A stretch of 64,000 bases of DNA from Icerya purchasi (Eukaryota; Arthropoda; Insecta; Hemiptera; Monophlebidae), in contig CM077116.1 in the NCBI GenBank assembly GCA_039619475.1, positions 456,505,576 to 456,569,575 of the forward strand, read 5' to 3'. The notes under the pieces are model-generated. The model was not told where the DNA came from and did no database searches. It saw only the letters and a list, made by a program, of their open reading frames with translations. Positions 1-10,304 of the stretch are shown here, piece by piece. Made by a program: the position numbers and the translations under genes. Positions within the stretch are counted from its first letter, which is position 1; each line of letters opens with the position of its first letter.

Positions 1-653
1 CTAGACTTATCTTTTATAGAAGGATTATCCAAAAATGTAACGGTTATTAAGAATTATTAGTAAAATGTTCACTTTTTGAAATTATCTACGAAAAGAGGTG
101 ACCGTGCTAATCTAAAAATCATTGTGTTTTAGATTTGTTTTCTATCAAAGGATTATAAAAATGTAATAATTATTAGTAAAATATTCACTTTTTAGAAAAT
201 TATTACCTGAGGGATGATCGTGCTAACCTAAAAATCGATTTTTCAAAGGTGGTTAAATTATTGGTGTTTTGCCTTTTTTAATTTAAAAAAAAAAAATCAA
301 AAGCAATGAATTTTTTTTTTGAATTTTCTGGACCTGCTTACTTACTACTCATTCACAATCTAATAAGGTAAACTGATTTCAAGGTCTCTCTGGCTGATGT
401 CCGTAATCGATAAACTTTAATTATTTTTAGCGGCTCAGTAAGCGCCGAGAGATTCAACATTTTCTCTATTAGCAGAATTTTGATTAATCACAAAGTGGAG
501 ACAATTTTTGGTATTTCACTATTGAACTAATAGATGACGAAGTGATGTATAGCGTTTTTAAAGTCCCCTTAAAAGGTTTTTTCAAACCGATGACAGCATT
601 TCGAATATTTCATACGATACATCTATATATTCAAAGAATTCGTTACTTTACAG
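1..653. other. Intronic or upstream sequence, nothing recognised
   Basis: AT-rich non-coding sequence containing a loose internal duplication: two stretches near 25-110 and 150-225 share an AAAATGTAA...TATTAGTAAAATATTCACTTTTT-like core. I see no exon or transposon signature. Confidence 0.5.
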
Positions 654-728
654 ATGAAGATTGCGTGGAAGCAAATGCAACATTTAGACGGATTATACAA
701 AGTAACATTTATCATCAGTGTGATCGAA
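654..728 (+). CDS. stac: stac exon, MUN/MHD1-region (25 codons)
   Basis: The block follows TTTACAG and ends at GAA|GTAAGT. It is 25 codons, phase 0 at both sides, and includes the string DGLYKVTFIISVIE. It joins in frame to the exon at 3477 to give ...ISVIE-AVSSCSIFYVNRLEAELSE..., an amphipathic helical stretch like the helices before the conserved Cys motif of MHD1. The assignment rests on splice sites, phase and continuity with the next exon. The piece is too short to be recognised alone. The ATG at its start is an internal Met, not a proposed start codon, and any upstream exon would lie outside the window or be unrecognised. Confidence 0.55.
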
Positions 729-1809
729 GTAAGTAAACGATCTTGTAATTTTAAGCGATTGCGCTAATTTCGGTTCGTAAATTTTTATTTTAAAAGTGGA
801 AAATTGCTCGTATTGTATAGTATAATAAATCAGTTTTAGTACTGTTACGGGTAGTGCTGAATGCTGGAAAAAAAAGTGCAGGAATAAACTAACCATGAAT
901 CATGAACGATCTAAACCGTCACGGTTGTAAAAATGTCCGATACCGATTCTATTCAATAATGACTTATAAGAAGTATATCTAAAGAAAAGCAACAGAAAAT
1001 AATGATGTATTTAAAGAAATATTCTTAAATTAACTTTCAGTATTGTTTCTTTAGCCCAGTTGCTTATTCCGGACTACAGTTCAATTCCTGTTCTTCCTTA
1101 TTTTCTAATTGTAGCCATACTTAATCTCTGTACTCAGCTATCTCTTCCTCCTCGTCAATAGTTTTATAGATACTTCTACCCTTTTTGAGAAGTTTCACAA
1201 TCTCGGTTATTTGTCGCGTTCGACTTAATCATAATATCCTTTCTGCTATTCGTCCACATCTAGTTAATTTTCTCCTTTTCACTCCTCTTCCATTCGTTTT
1301 CTTTGTGGCGCTATCGTGTTTCATTTGAATGATTGTCCTTTTCGGTAAGCAACCGTCTTTTTATACCACTTTATTAAAATTTATTATTTGCACTCCCCTT
1401 ATCCGTGTTTCTCATATTATTTTCTTTTTTTTCACAATTTTACCACTCCTATCCTCGAATTATTTATATTCTCCATCTTTAGGTGTTTAAGAATATGTTT
1501 GACGAACCCATTAAAAAAAAAAAACATTTTTTTTCTTTCCTTCGTATTCTTAGTAAGTTTTCTTTCAAATTCTATGATTAAGAATTGCGATTCCAAAATA
1601 TAGAATTCCCATCGCAAAATGCTATATTAGAAAAAGTAACGAATCAACCTGAAGAATGTGTAATTGAAGAAGGCCAGAACATAAAAGCCTACAGACAGAT
1701 TCATTAATCATTAAATAACTTTGAAATTTACAATTAAAATGAATTATTAGATTTCATTATAACCGATGTTTAGATGACGGTGATATAAAAAGCCGAAATT
1801 TTTTTAGAA
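729..1809. other. Intron, pyrimidine-rich sequence, no gene seen
   Basis: This is AT-rich intron. From about 1,060 to 1,600 the + strand is strongly pyrimidine-rich with T-runs, like the degenerate LINE 3' regions seen near 12.5 and 47.5 kb. No RT motif survives, so I leave it unassigned. Confidence 0.4.
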
Positions 1810-2313
1810 AAAGTTATACTTGTTAGTGGCGAATCCTTTGGTACTTTTAGTCATAGGGCGAAGTACTAAAGCAAATTGAAAAAGAAAGAAGTCTGTCGGT
1901 ATAGGAACAGAGTTTAATCTAGCTAAAAAGAGAGTTTTTAACTTGCCAGTAGAAATTTGAGATCCCAATTTCCGAATGAGAAGAAAAATGCTTGATGTGT
2001 AAAACGCTAACTGGTTTGTTAGTGTTGAGTAATAGTTAAATTCCGATTTAATGATCCGTTCAAATTCACGTTGCATTCGTTAAGAGCTGTGAGTACTTCT
2101 GCGTCATTATCAAGTCACTAAAAACGCACTGAGAAGCGTACATACACTTCAGTAACATCGTAAAAAGCAAACCAAGTCGGAGCGTTTAGGGAATCAGGTA
2201 CTAGCACATTGTGCATTTGATGAGGAATTGTGACTACGCTCCCGCTATTTTATCATGGCAAAATTACGTTCACGCGCCTAGCTTATAAGTACGCTTGACG
2301 AAATCTATCGCTA
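1810..2313 (-). repeat. Unnamed interspersed repeat, copy 1 (second copy at 39.5 kb)
   Basis: Read on the - strand, this stretch aligns along its whole length with 39500-39965 (+). Shared landmarks in order are TAGCG-TA-ATTTC-CC/TC, GATAAAA-AGCGG, TGTACGCTTCTCA-TGCGTT, TTAGTGACT, ACTCAACACT, CAAGCATTT/TAAGCATTT and ATTTCTACTGG. Neither copy has a usable open frame. It abuts the I-like LINE fragment at about 2,313, in the same orientation, but copy 2 has no LINE next to it, so it is a separate element. The family is unknown. Confidence 0.65.
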
Positions 2314-3110
2314 AAAACGGAAACCATACATGTTGTTAGGCAAGACATTATTGTTTTCCAGCCATCAAACCAGCCGCCGGTTCAACGTGGACTCGAAAAG
2401 TTTCCTCAGACAATTTGCGAGAGAAATGCAATGGAAGGATGAGGAATTTTTATCCTTGGGGATGGGAATGATGATAAAGGATTTTCATGACGGAGGAGCG
2501 GAACCAAGATGGAGAATAGAATTGAATAGATTCAAGATTGTTTCAAGATAATATTCAGGAAGATTCTTGGGAGCAGTATAAGATAATCCATCTATCCCTG
2601 GAGAAGAATTAGGATTTATCGGGAACGCTGATAACATTTCATGAAAAGTGAACGGAGAAGTTAGAAAGTGCTTAGAATGACATGCAGCGGAAGAAGAAAG
2701 ATCAAGTTCATCAACGTTAGGAATATAAGACGAAGCGACACAATCAAAGAAAGCAGCTAGCTTGTTTTCCGAAACGCAGATAGTAAAAAGATTTAAGGAC
2801 TGAGAGTTTCGAAAAGCCTTAGTAAACCTCCAAATTTGTGAAAGAGGAGTAAATCTGGAAAAGGAGGAACAGAAAGCAGCCCAGGACGTTTTTTTAACCT
2901 TCTTGAGAGTAAATCGGAATTTGACTTTAGCTTTTCTGTGAGCTAGGAAGTTTTCCAAAGAGGGAGTGGCTCGAAAGGTACGAAATGTAGATCACTGGCT
3001 TCATGTGCAATTGAACACTCCGCATTCCAACATAAGGACGAGGCGTAGGATCGCCTGATGCCCCTAGAAGGAGATTTTCGTGGAGGGGAAGACAAATCTA
3101 ATGCCGATGA
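2314..3110 (-). pseudogene. I-like non-LTR retrotransposon RT fragment (-)
   Basis: The - strand encodes the linker and first half of a LINE reverse transcriptase. It runs ENFLAHRKAKVKFRFTLKKV, SSFSRFTPLSQIWRF, SPGIDGLSY (RT block 1) and HLGSAPPS. After a frameshift near 2,490 it continues IPIPKDKNSSSFHCISLANC and LRKLFESTLNRRLVWWLENN, ending NMYGFRF (blocks 2-3). The fragment stops abruptly at about 2,313 against an unrelated repeat and lacks the catalytic YADD half. It is antisense to the host gene and non-functional. The I/Ingi-like label is by motif resemblance only. Confidence 0.75.
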
Positions 3111-3476
3111 TATTTTAAATGTAATTAGAAATTTTTCAAATGAAAGAAACTAAGACAATGTAAGATAAACGAATTGTGAGAAGACCCGAATTAGAGGACG
3201 TGATTAATAAAATCGATAAAAATTCCAAAAAAAAAAAAAACGCTCCTATATAAAATTACAAAATATTTTCTTATAAAAAACCATTCTTAGTTTTTAATAA
3301 TAAACTGTAATTAAAATAATGCATTTGTTAAATGTGTATTAAGGAATAAAAAATATTTTTTCTTTAAATAATAATTTAAAAAAGTTACTAAACTATAACA
3401 TATAAAAGCTTGGGGCACTTTAAAACAGGGAGATTACAAAATATTATTAAAGGGTTATTTTTTCTATTTTAATAAG

Positions 3477-3573
3477 GCTGTTAGCAGTTGTTCGATTTTC
3501 TACGTAAACAGATTGGAAGCGGAATTGAGTGAAACGACAACCGAGGAGGACAAATGTCATCTGATTGACAAAG
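3477..3573 (+). CDS. stac: stac exon, MUN/MHD1-region helix
   Basis: This exon of 97 nt lies between an AATAAG acceptor and an AAAG|GTAAGT donor. It starts in phase 0 and ends in phase 1. It encodes AVSSCSIFYVNRLEAELSET followed by TTEEDKCHLIDK, a charged amphipathic helix of the kind that precedes the C-x3-N-x-I segment in Munc13 proteins. It joins the 654-728 exon cleanly. The downstream join is unresolved: the candidate exon at 3986 accepts phase 1, but leaves a phase that the exon at 13597 cannot take in the reading needed for 13736. The intron that follows is filled by LINE, PIF/Harbinger and mariner remnants. Confidence 0.65.
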
Positions 3574-3647
3574 TAAGTTAAAATAACAATTAATGCATCT
3601 AGATTAATTAGTGGGAAATTTTTAAATTTAAGAGGGAAAATTTTATT

Positions 3648-3862
3648 ATTTTGGCCACATCATTAGAGGTCAAAAATTTGAAATCCTACAGCTTATTATC
3701 CAAGGGAAAATGGAGGGAAAAAGAAGTGCAAGAAGACAGAGAACAGACTGCATCAAAGCATTAAGAACTGGACTAGCATCAGCGAGAGAACGCAAGTTTT
3801 AGCTGCCATCTGATCGCCAATGCTCTGGGAAGAGTACGGTACATCAAAAAGAAGAAGAATTT
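3648..3862 (+). pseudogene. LINE 3' tail (RTE-like family) with GAA-rich end
   Basis: The + strand encodes FGHIIRGQKFEILQLIIQGK followed by MEGKRSARRQRTDCIKALRT. This matches the region after the reverse transcriptase in the same LINE type that is better preserved at 17.0-17.8 kb (FFGRFMRG...GRRGRGRRRISWL). It ends in AAAAAGAAGAAGAA, like the GAA tail of that copy. It is a short 5'-truncated insertion in the intron after the 3573 exon, with internal stops. Confidence 0.65.
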
Positions 3863-3985
3863 TTGAATGTTCTAATTTAGTGCAAAACGCGTGAACTTTC
3901 ATTTCAAGATTTTTATTCGTAAAATTTTAATTACCGATAAAATACCTTAGACGTTTTCATCATCCGTTTTCTTTTAAACACGCAG

Positions 3986-4017
3986 GAAGATTAAACGAAT
4001 ATTCCAATTGGACTGCG
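3986..4017 (+). CDS. Candidate stac micro-exon (32 nt)
   Basis: A 32-nt block lies between ACACGCAG and GCG|GTAAGT. Joined to the phase-1 end of the 3573 exon it reads GRLNEYSNWTA without a stop and ends in phase 0. The borders are good consensus sites, but the piece is too short for homology. Its phase does not fit the next candidate exon if that exon is read in the frame that preserves the conserved Cys of 13736. It is either a real micro-exon followed by an exon I did not find, or a chance splice-like sequence. Confidence 0.3.
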
Positions 4018-4435
4018 GTAAGTCTCTAATAAACAACTTTGTGGAAATTTAAAAATTGGACCATTCGCGAGGTTCATGATGAATGCCTACTCACGTACAT
4101 CAGTATCCGACCATGTCTACTCAATTAAAAACGGAAAAAAAAATCGCAGGCATTTTTTAAACAAAGGAGTTTTTAGTTAGTGACTGCAAACAATAATACT
4201 TCAAAAAATCGTCCAAAAGTTATTTTACGGTGCCCAGCTATACTTACAAGTTTAGAAAAGCAACTTTATATGGAAATTGGATGAACTTATATATTAGCAT
4301 AAAATTATTACTAAATGAATTTTCATATTTCAAAATTATATTCCACGTAAAAGGATAACGCTTTAATTTTCATCTTTTCTCTTTTTTTTTTAAATTTTAA
4401 AATAAGTTTGTGGGTCTCACTGGGCAAGTATGCCC
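4018..4435. other. Intron, nothing recognised
   Basis: AT-rich sequence with no coding or repeat signature that I can name. Confidence 0.5.
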
Positions 4436-5745
4436 CTTGCGTAAGTGCCCGACGCTCTTATTATCGTTTATTCAGGTTGTACACGTTACAAATTTATACA
4501 TACTCTTATTATACACATCGAAATTATATAAACCTTAATTAATATATGTCTTAGTAAATACATATAACTTATACATATATAGGTATAAAGAAAAAAAGAA
4601 AAACCATACACATATATACTCGTACATTCACTCTAAATAGTCATATATACATATATATATCATGATAGCGTAAACAATATCTTCTTTATGAATTACGAAC
4701 AGTATGTTAAAAGAGGAGCGACACAAAAACAACAACATAGAATACGTGTATAATCAGGAGCTGCATGATTGAACTATCTAGGTGTGAGGAATTGGGACGC
4801 AGTTTGTTTTTATTCTTTGCACCATTCCTTCAGCCATTTCACCACCTCCTTTTTCCACACACCAATACTGTTTTCGTTTATAATATGACTGGGGATTATT
4901 CTCATTAATTTAATTAAAACCGAATCATCTATGTTATCAATTCGTAGATTTTCCCCTCTAGGATAAATGTAATATATATTATTTTGATTTCTTGTTATTC
5001 GAGTTTTTGGCCTAGTTGGTAACTTTATATTCTTGATATTATATTCGAGTAACCTGTAATAGTAGTAGTACATCTTTGGTGACATTTCATCATTTTCCTT
5101 CCACCATGTTGACCTCAAGTCACTTCGCCTCCAGTAGGGTAGTATAAGTTTAAGACACCGTTTTTGATTTTTACCTATTTTATTGATTTCAGTTTTCTTA
5201 GCCTCTCTCCATATTCGGATTCCATATAGAATTCTAGACATAATTTTTGCATTGTAGTATGTATATACGTAGTGTTATATATGAAAGTACCTGCTTTAGT
5301 TTTTATAAAGCTGGAATTGTCTGTCTTATTTTCGAATTTAGGACTTGAACGTGCTTTTTCCATCTCAAGGATCTATCGATATATATTCCTAAATATTTAA
5401 AATATTTTACGTTTTCAAGAGGTGGACATAAACATGAAGGTGAATTATTCGTTTCATGAAGTTCGTGTAAGCATTCGTTATTACGAAGAATGATTATCGC
5501 GACTCTTGTGTTTAGTACTGATTCGCATATGAAACAATTTAGATTTATTTATATTTACACATAACCTCCTATCATGTGCCCATTTACGAAAATTCCTCTT
5601 GCAGTAATTTTTCCGCCACTTCTAACTTTTTATTTTCAATTAACAAGCAAAAACATATACCTTTGCATTTTTAATGTGCCTGTATAATGAGTTAGTGTAT
5701 ATTATGAATAGGATAGGAGCAAGTACAGTTCCTTGACTTACCCCA
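4436..5745 (-). pseudogene. Non-LTR retrotransposon, 3' half (-)
   Basis: Reading from 5,745 downward the - strand encodes RFGVSQGTVLAPILFIIYTN (RT block with the GxxQGxxL-P motif). After damage it continues KYFKYLGIYIDRSLRWKKHV, then SRILYGIRIWREAKKTEINK, then a C-terminal domain that stays open to 4,810. The YADD block is lost. The 3' UTR near 4,436-4,480 contains a GGGCA...TGCCC hairpin. At 5,745 the fragment meets a second LINE fragment on the opposite strand. It has stops and frameshifts and is not functional. Confidence 0.75.
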
Positions 5746-7080
5746 AATCGAATATTTTTTTCATTACTATTGCTCCCTGTGGTCTACTTTACAAACGATA
5801 TGTTACTAAAATAAATAATGTATATAGTTCCGAACAGATACAGAATATTGGAGTTCCCCAAGGAAGTATTTTAGGCCCAATTTTATTTTCAAGATTTATG
5901 AATGATCTGTGTCTATTAGAACTTATCGGGAAACTTTTGGTTTATGCTAATGATACGGTACTGCTAGTGAGTGCACGCGACCCACATATTTTACGAAAGT
6001 TGGCGCAAGATGGAATAAATTTAATAGAGAAATGGGTAAATAAAAACAGATTATTGTTGAATTTATTTAAATCCAAATATGTCATATATATTATATTTGC
6101 TTTCACCCACTTTTGAATAACATTAAACTTTACTTAGCCAATAATAATGAAATACAAAATGTTCCAGAAACGAAATATCTTGGTATTATGTTCGATTGTA
6201 GACTAAATTAGTCATCACATACTGTGTATATTTCTCAAAAATTAAGGAAGCTGAATTATTTGTTTTACTATGTATCGCAATATTTTCCATCGATACATTT
6301 AGTTTGGATTTATTTAGCGCTTTATCAGTCAATATTGACTTGTGGTATAATTTTCTCGGGGATGGAGGAGCTGCACACTGCTGCGTAAATAGAATAAAAC
6401 TTTTACAAAAATCGGTAATAAAAACTATTGGTTTTAAAGGTACGTCTTGGTCGAAAAAGTGTGTACTAGATTTTAAAACAATTTATGATCTTCTAATTCT
6501 TATGTTTGTTCATAAATATAAAAATAGATCTTACATTTCGTTCAAGGGAAGAATAACTAGAATATCAAATCATTTGTATGCAAGCGTTTCAAAATATAAA
6601 AAAAGGCATCACACGAGAGTGCAGATTATTTACTAGGCTCCGATTAAATTCAACTCGTTGCCTCCTCATCTAAAATCTTTCCCGTATCCCCCCTTACTAC
6701 TACGAAAACGTTTAATAACTTATTTACATGATTCCACACACAAGTAATCATTTTTTCCACTTCTGGACTAATATAATTTATATAAACTTGTAACTATCGT
6801 TAAGTCCGATTATTATATATATTTTTTTTTTCTATTTATTATATATTTCATTTATTTATTCTTTATTAGTTCAAAAAATTCTCTATCGTTTTTGTCTCCA
6901 TTCTCGTGTCTAAATATCGAACCTCCCCTATATTATTACATTTTTATATTTGTTTTCTGGTTTATTTTTCGTCTTGTTATTAAGAAATTTTTATTGTTCA
7001 TATAAAATTCCATCACTCGCGCAAATATGCGCATAGATGGACATTGTGCAGTGATAATAATAGTAATAAAGTGATTTGAT
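5746..7080 (+). pseudogene. Non-LTR retrotransposon, 3' half (+), degenerate YAND active site
   Basis: The + strand encodes IQNIGVPQGSILGPILF, then KLLVYANDTVLLVSA. The catalytic YADD is changed to YAND, which would remove one metal ligand. The following RT thumb (LIEKWVNKNRLLLNLFKSKY) and C-terminal region (KLLQKSVIKTIGF ... 6304-6636) are interrupted by stops. The 3' UTR runs to the ATT-rich microsatellite at 7,075-7,150, probably seeded by the element tail. Its 5' side is truncated where it meets the opposed LINE. Confidence 0.75.
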
Positions 7081-7152
7081 TATTATTATTATTAATATTA
7101 ATATTATTATTAATATTATTATTATCATTATCACCATCATCGTCGTTATCAA
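7075..7152. repeat. ATT/ATC microsatellite
   Basis: A run of TTATTATTA/ATTATC repeats directly follows a LINE 3' region and is likely its tail. Confidence 0.85.
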
Positions 7153-8280
7153 AATGATTTTTTAAAAATTTGGTAACATACAAGTTTTTTTAAAAATGAA
7201 AGTAACATTTTTAGTTTCTTAATTTCTGCGTTGTACAAGAACCATTTGATTGGAAGAGGTAGTTTTAATTTGTTAAAATGATTTTGTGTAATAACCAATG
7301 TTTAATTACATGTTCATCGCTGTATATTACAATAAGAAAAAGAGAGGTGCAATCCTGATGATTTATCGCATACGTCATTGTGCTTTCAGTATTAACAATA
7401 AAGACCGCATTATACGTTCGGCAATTACAAGCCTTTATCCGGCACAGTTTCGCTAGCGTTTGGCGCTAATTTTAATAAACAGCGGCTAACGCAAAAGATG
7501 AATGTTTGCATACTTTTAACGTGCCACTACTAGAAACGAAACGCAAAATCGCAACACTTGGAAAGAGTTGAAACATTTTTCGCCATCAATAGTAGACCGA
7601 TTATCATAACGGAAGAAAACGAAAAAGTAGTTTTGATTTATTGTCTGAAATAATTGACATAATTTCGCACTTGACGCATACGTAACACAACCGAGTTGGC
7701 CTTTTGTTCGGATAAAAACTGTACACATTAACATAGTTTATGATAAATGCCTGTTCTAGATTTTTTTTATTTTTTATTTTTTGGAGTAGGCTCGCCAATC
7801 AGGAACCTCCGTTTAGAAATCAAAATCCCGATAAAACATTATTAATATAAATAAATATGGAGTAGGAAGAAAGCCGGAATAGGATGAAAGAAACGAGATA
7901 AAACGTAGTTAACTTGTTCATCAGGAAAAAAGAATCATTTAAGGAGAATGCACGAATTAACAGCGCAGAATGCCGAAATAATCGAATGGAGCGGACAGAG
8001 TGCGAAAGAACCGAAACAAAAGCGTAAACAAAAAGAATTTAATAGAGAAGGGTTTAAGAACGTAAGCTAATAGGGGAGGTAACTACAGAACGGTTATGTG
8101 AAGAACACTAGAAGCAGAACCGTAGGTTAGAAAAAATAATAGACTGAACAAATACAGACGACACGAATGCTTATTAGAAATTAGGAAGCTTAATTGAATA
8201 CTAAAATTTGAAATGAAAACTTTTATATAGCGATAAAGAAGGTTGGTGGAGCACGAGGTTTAAGAAAGGAAACGAGAAAA
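7153..8280. other. Intron, nothing recognised
   Basis: AT-rich up to about 7,850, then purine-rich on the + strand (7,860-8,280). No conserved protein motif is present on either strand. Confidence 0.5.
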
Positions 8281-8338
8281 TAGTTCGCCTCTGATGATGG
8301 TCAGTGCAAGCTGGCCGAAACGTTGAGCGTTGTGAATA
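8281..8338 (+). ncRNA. Hammerhead-ribozyme-like motif
   Basis: CTGATGA (8291-8297) is followed by a 6-bp stem, GGTCAG (8299-8304) with CTGGCC (8311-8316, one G-U pair), and then GAAA (8317-8320). A short ACG...CGT stem III follows, and TTCGC (8284-8288) can pair with GTGAA (8332-8336) as stem I. CUGAUGA-stem-GAAA is the hammerhead core, and such motifs are known from Penelope-like retroelements. Against it are an extra U at 8298 between core and stem II, mismatches at the base of stem I and a U rather than C at the cleavage position. No Penelope RT is visible nearby. Activity is doubtful. Confidence 0.35.
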
Positions 8339-8399
8339 CATGAATTTTCGTAAAACATGGTGTCTACTGTAAATCATTTTTCTAATTAAATCCACCATG

Positions 8400-8640
8400 A
8401 AAGTCTAGGATGTTTAATAGAAACCCGAGCCAAAGAATCGACCGTTTCCGGTATCAAATGGGATTACGAAATAAAAATAAATATAAACAGAATGCGGGGA
8501 AGAGAAAATGTAGATAAGCGAACATATTGTATGAAAATTAAAATCGCAGAATTGATTAGGAAGAGGAGAATAGAAAAGACACTTGTGAAATCAGTCACAA
8601 CTAAGCGGAAAAATAACGATTAGCGGAAATGAAAAGAAGC
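8400..8640. repeat. Purine-rich degenerate repeat, related to 49.75-50.0 kb
   Basis: Contains GAGCCAAAGAATCGACCGTTT, which recurs with three changes near 49,775. The stretches that follow are also alike in order (GAATTGATTAGGAAGAGG against GAATAATTAGGGAAAGGG). The family is not identified. Confidence 0.4.
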
Positions 8641-8954
8641 CGATGATCGTTAATTAATTTGTAAAGATAGAACAAAAATTTGGAAAGCATCAAGAACTGG
8701 AAACGTAAAGGTATGTCCGCACTTGTTCAACTTTCGTGCGTCAAAGGCATGCGTCATAGCGCAAGGGGAGGGGCACGTGAGGCATGCACTAGCACATGCA
8801 TTATTTGAGTTAAACGGAAGTGTTGAACGTGTTGAACGTTGGAGCGCAAGTGGTGGATTTCCGTACGTCATTCGGTGCCTCTTCACTCGAAAAGCACCGG
8901 TTCATGTGAAATTTCTCGTTTGTGTTGTTGATTGTTTTCGTTTGTTTTGTCATC

Positions 8955-9050
8955 ATGTTTGACGGAGGAAAAGAAACATTAAATTTTATTGATGATTATC
9001 GAAGCTTACCGGTGTTGTGGGATATCAGGGATAAAGCTTATACTAACAAG
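8955..9050 (+). pseudogene. MADF-domain fragment of the PIF/Harbinger accessory protein
   Basis: ATG at 8955 opens MFDGGKETLNFIDDYRSLPV and continues LWDIRDKAYTNK. This is the start of a MADF (Myb/SANT-like) DNA-binding domain: F-I-x-x-Y-R-x-x-P-x-L-W-D-x-R-x-K-x-Y-x-N. PIF/Harbinger elements carry such a second protein, which helps the transposase bind DNA and enter the nucleus. The frame is cut after about 32 residues by the LINE insertion. The neighbouring inverted repeats and transposase support the call. Confidence 0.7.
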
Positions 9051-9650
9051 CCACTTTTTCCATCCATGATATTCTCTCCATTTTTCTCCAGTACCAAATT
9101 TCGAAAGCTTTCAGATGATTGCTCAATAGTTGATTCAAATTCCAAGTTTCTGAATCATATAGGAGTATACTCCATATGAATAATTTAATAAACTTTTTCT
9201 TTATTTCTCTTTGCATATTTCTAGACGTTAGCAAGTTTCTTTTTTTATTGAATGTTAATTTTGCCATTGTTATTCTCTTCTTTATATCTTGATCACTTCT
9301 TCCGTCTTCTGTAATTATGATCCCTAGATATCTTTGATTTTCCACCTATTTTATTTATTCTTCGTCTATTTTTATATCTATTTCTTTACCATATTTTTTT
9401 TTTACTATATCTCATTATTATTGGTTTTTTTTTTTTTGATTTATTTTCATATTATATATTTTAAATATTTGGTTCGTCTAATGTGGGGAGGTTCTTAATT
9501 TTTGTTCACTGTCTGCTATTATTATATGTCATCTGAAAATCTAAACATACTTATTTTCATACCGCCTACTGAAATACCATTATTATATTTTTGCTTCCAT
9601 TCTTTTAACGTAGGTATATGCACATTTTTTTCCTATATATCACTTTTGCT
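9050..9650 (-). pseudogene. LINE RT fragment nested in the Harbinger relic (-)
   Basis: The - strand reads FRFSDDI (a divergent F-x-DD active-site block) near 9,520, then RYLGIIITEDGRSDQDIKKR, NMQREIKKKFIKLFIWSILL, YDSETW and WYWRKMERISWMEKVA. The order LGxxITEDG / K-R-IxxAK / LLYxSETW / W-C/Y-WRxMExISW is the RTE-like LINE type seen also at 17 kb. It is truncated at both ends and inserted between the MADF and transposase fragments, so it is younger than the Harbinger insertion. Confidence 0.75.
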
Positions 9651-9694
9651 GTGATAATTATTTTGAGCAATTACGAAATATAAATGAATAAACA

Positions 9695-10070
9695 TACGTT
9701 ACTAAAAAATTGCTTCTACTTATCTCGATGTAATCCTGCAGTGCTTCAATTACGGTGTTTAAAACGATGGGTATAATTTCTGATATAGTTTGTTTGGAAA
9801 CTTTGAATAGATAAAAGAGAGATTTGATTGAGTTGCCTGTGGCCGAAAATCTTAGAGTGATAGTAAGCCTATACTGCGAAAGTATAGCTTCACGGAAACG
9901 TGTGTCATTTTTTTATATTTTTCCCCGAATCCGATTTAGCAAACAATCAAAGTTGGCCTTCGACATTCGAGTAAAGTTTTTGAACAATAAATCATCTGTA
10001 TTCACTTGTTTCAGAATCTTGTAATCTCGAGTTTGCAAAAAAGTCCGAAACCCACAGGGATTTCTTCTTT
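9695..10070 (-). pseudogene. PIF/Harbinger transposase fragment, frameshifted
   Basis: The - strand reads KILKQVNTDDLLFKNFTRMS and KANFDCLLNRIRGKI. After a shift in an A-run near 9,915 it continues NDTRFREAILSQYRLTITLR, FSATGNSIKSLFYLFKVSKQ and TISEIIPIVLNTVIEALQDY. This is the N-terminal region before the DDE_4 nuclease (RMSKxxFxxLL; RLxITLRFxATGxSxxSLxYxFKxSxxTIS). The DDE catalytic part is absent, replaced by the LINE and by deletion. The fragment is not functional. Confidence 0.85.
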
Positions 10071-10304
10071 CTTCTCATTTTTTTCTTTCTTCCGTGTTTC
10101 AAAACTAAAAATGCAGAACGTAGCAAAATTAGGGACAGCGCGTCTGACTCCATCTCGAGATGGTTGCACAGAACCTACTGACAAGACGCACAGATGAGTT
10201 AAACAAGTGCGGACAGAAATTGCATGTCTTTCGGGCATGCGTTAAGAGGCATGTGTCTAGATGCAAGTTGAAAGCGAAAGCGCACAAGTGCGGTCATACC
10301 TTAA

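Larger units (their letters stand above)
8709..10301. mobile_element. PIF/Harbinger DNA transposon relic, TSD TAA
   Basis: The ends are inverted repeats: AGGTATGTCCGCACTTGT at 8709 and ACAAGTGCGGTCATACCT ending at 10301, flanked on both sides by TAA (8706-8708, 10302-10304). A 3-bp TWA duplication is typical of PIF/Harbinger. A second inverted match (CCGCACTTGTT near the left end, AACAAGTGCGG at about 10,200) lies subterminally. Inside are both hallmark genes in fragment form, a MADF-domain gene (+) and a transposase (-), plus a LINE fragment inserted between them. At about 1.6 kb it is much shorter than an intact element. The DDE catalytic domain is gone. Confidence 0.85.

Noticed and set aside
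542..736. 64-codon open frame
   Set aside because: Overlaps the 654-728 stac exon in another frame and extends through its splice sites. Taken as a shadow.
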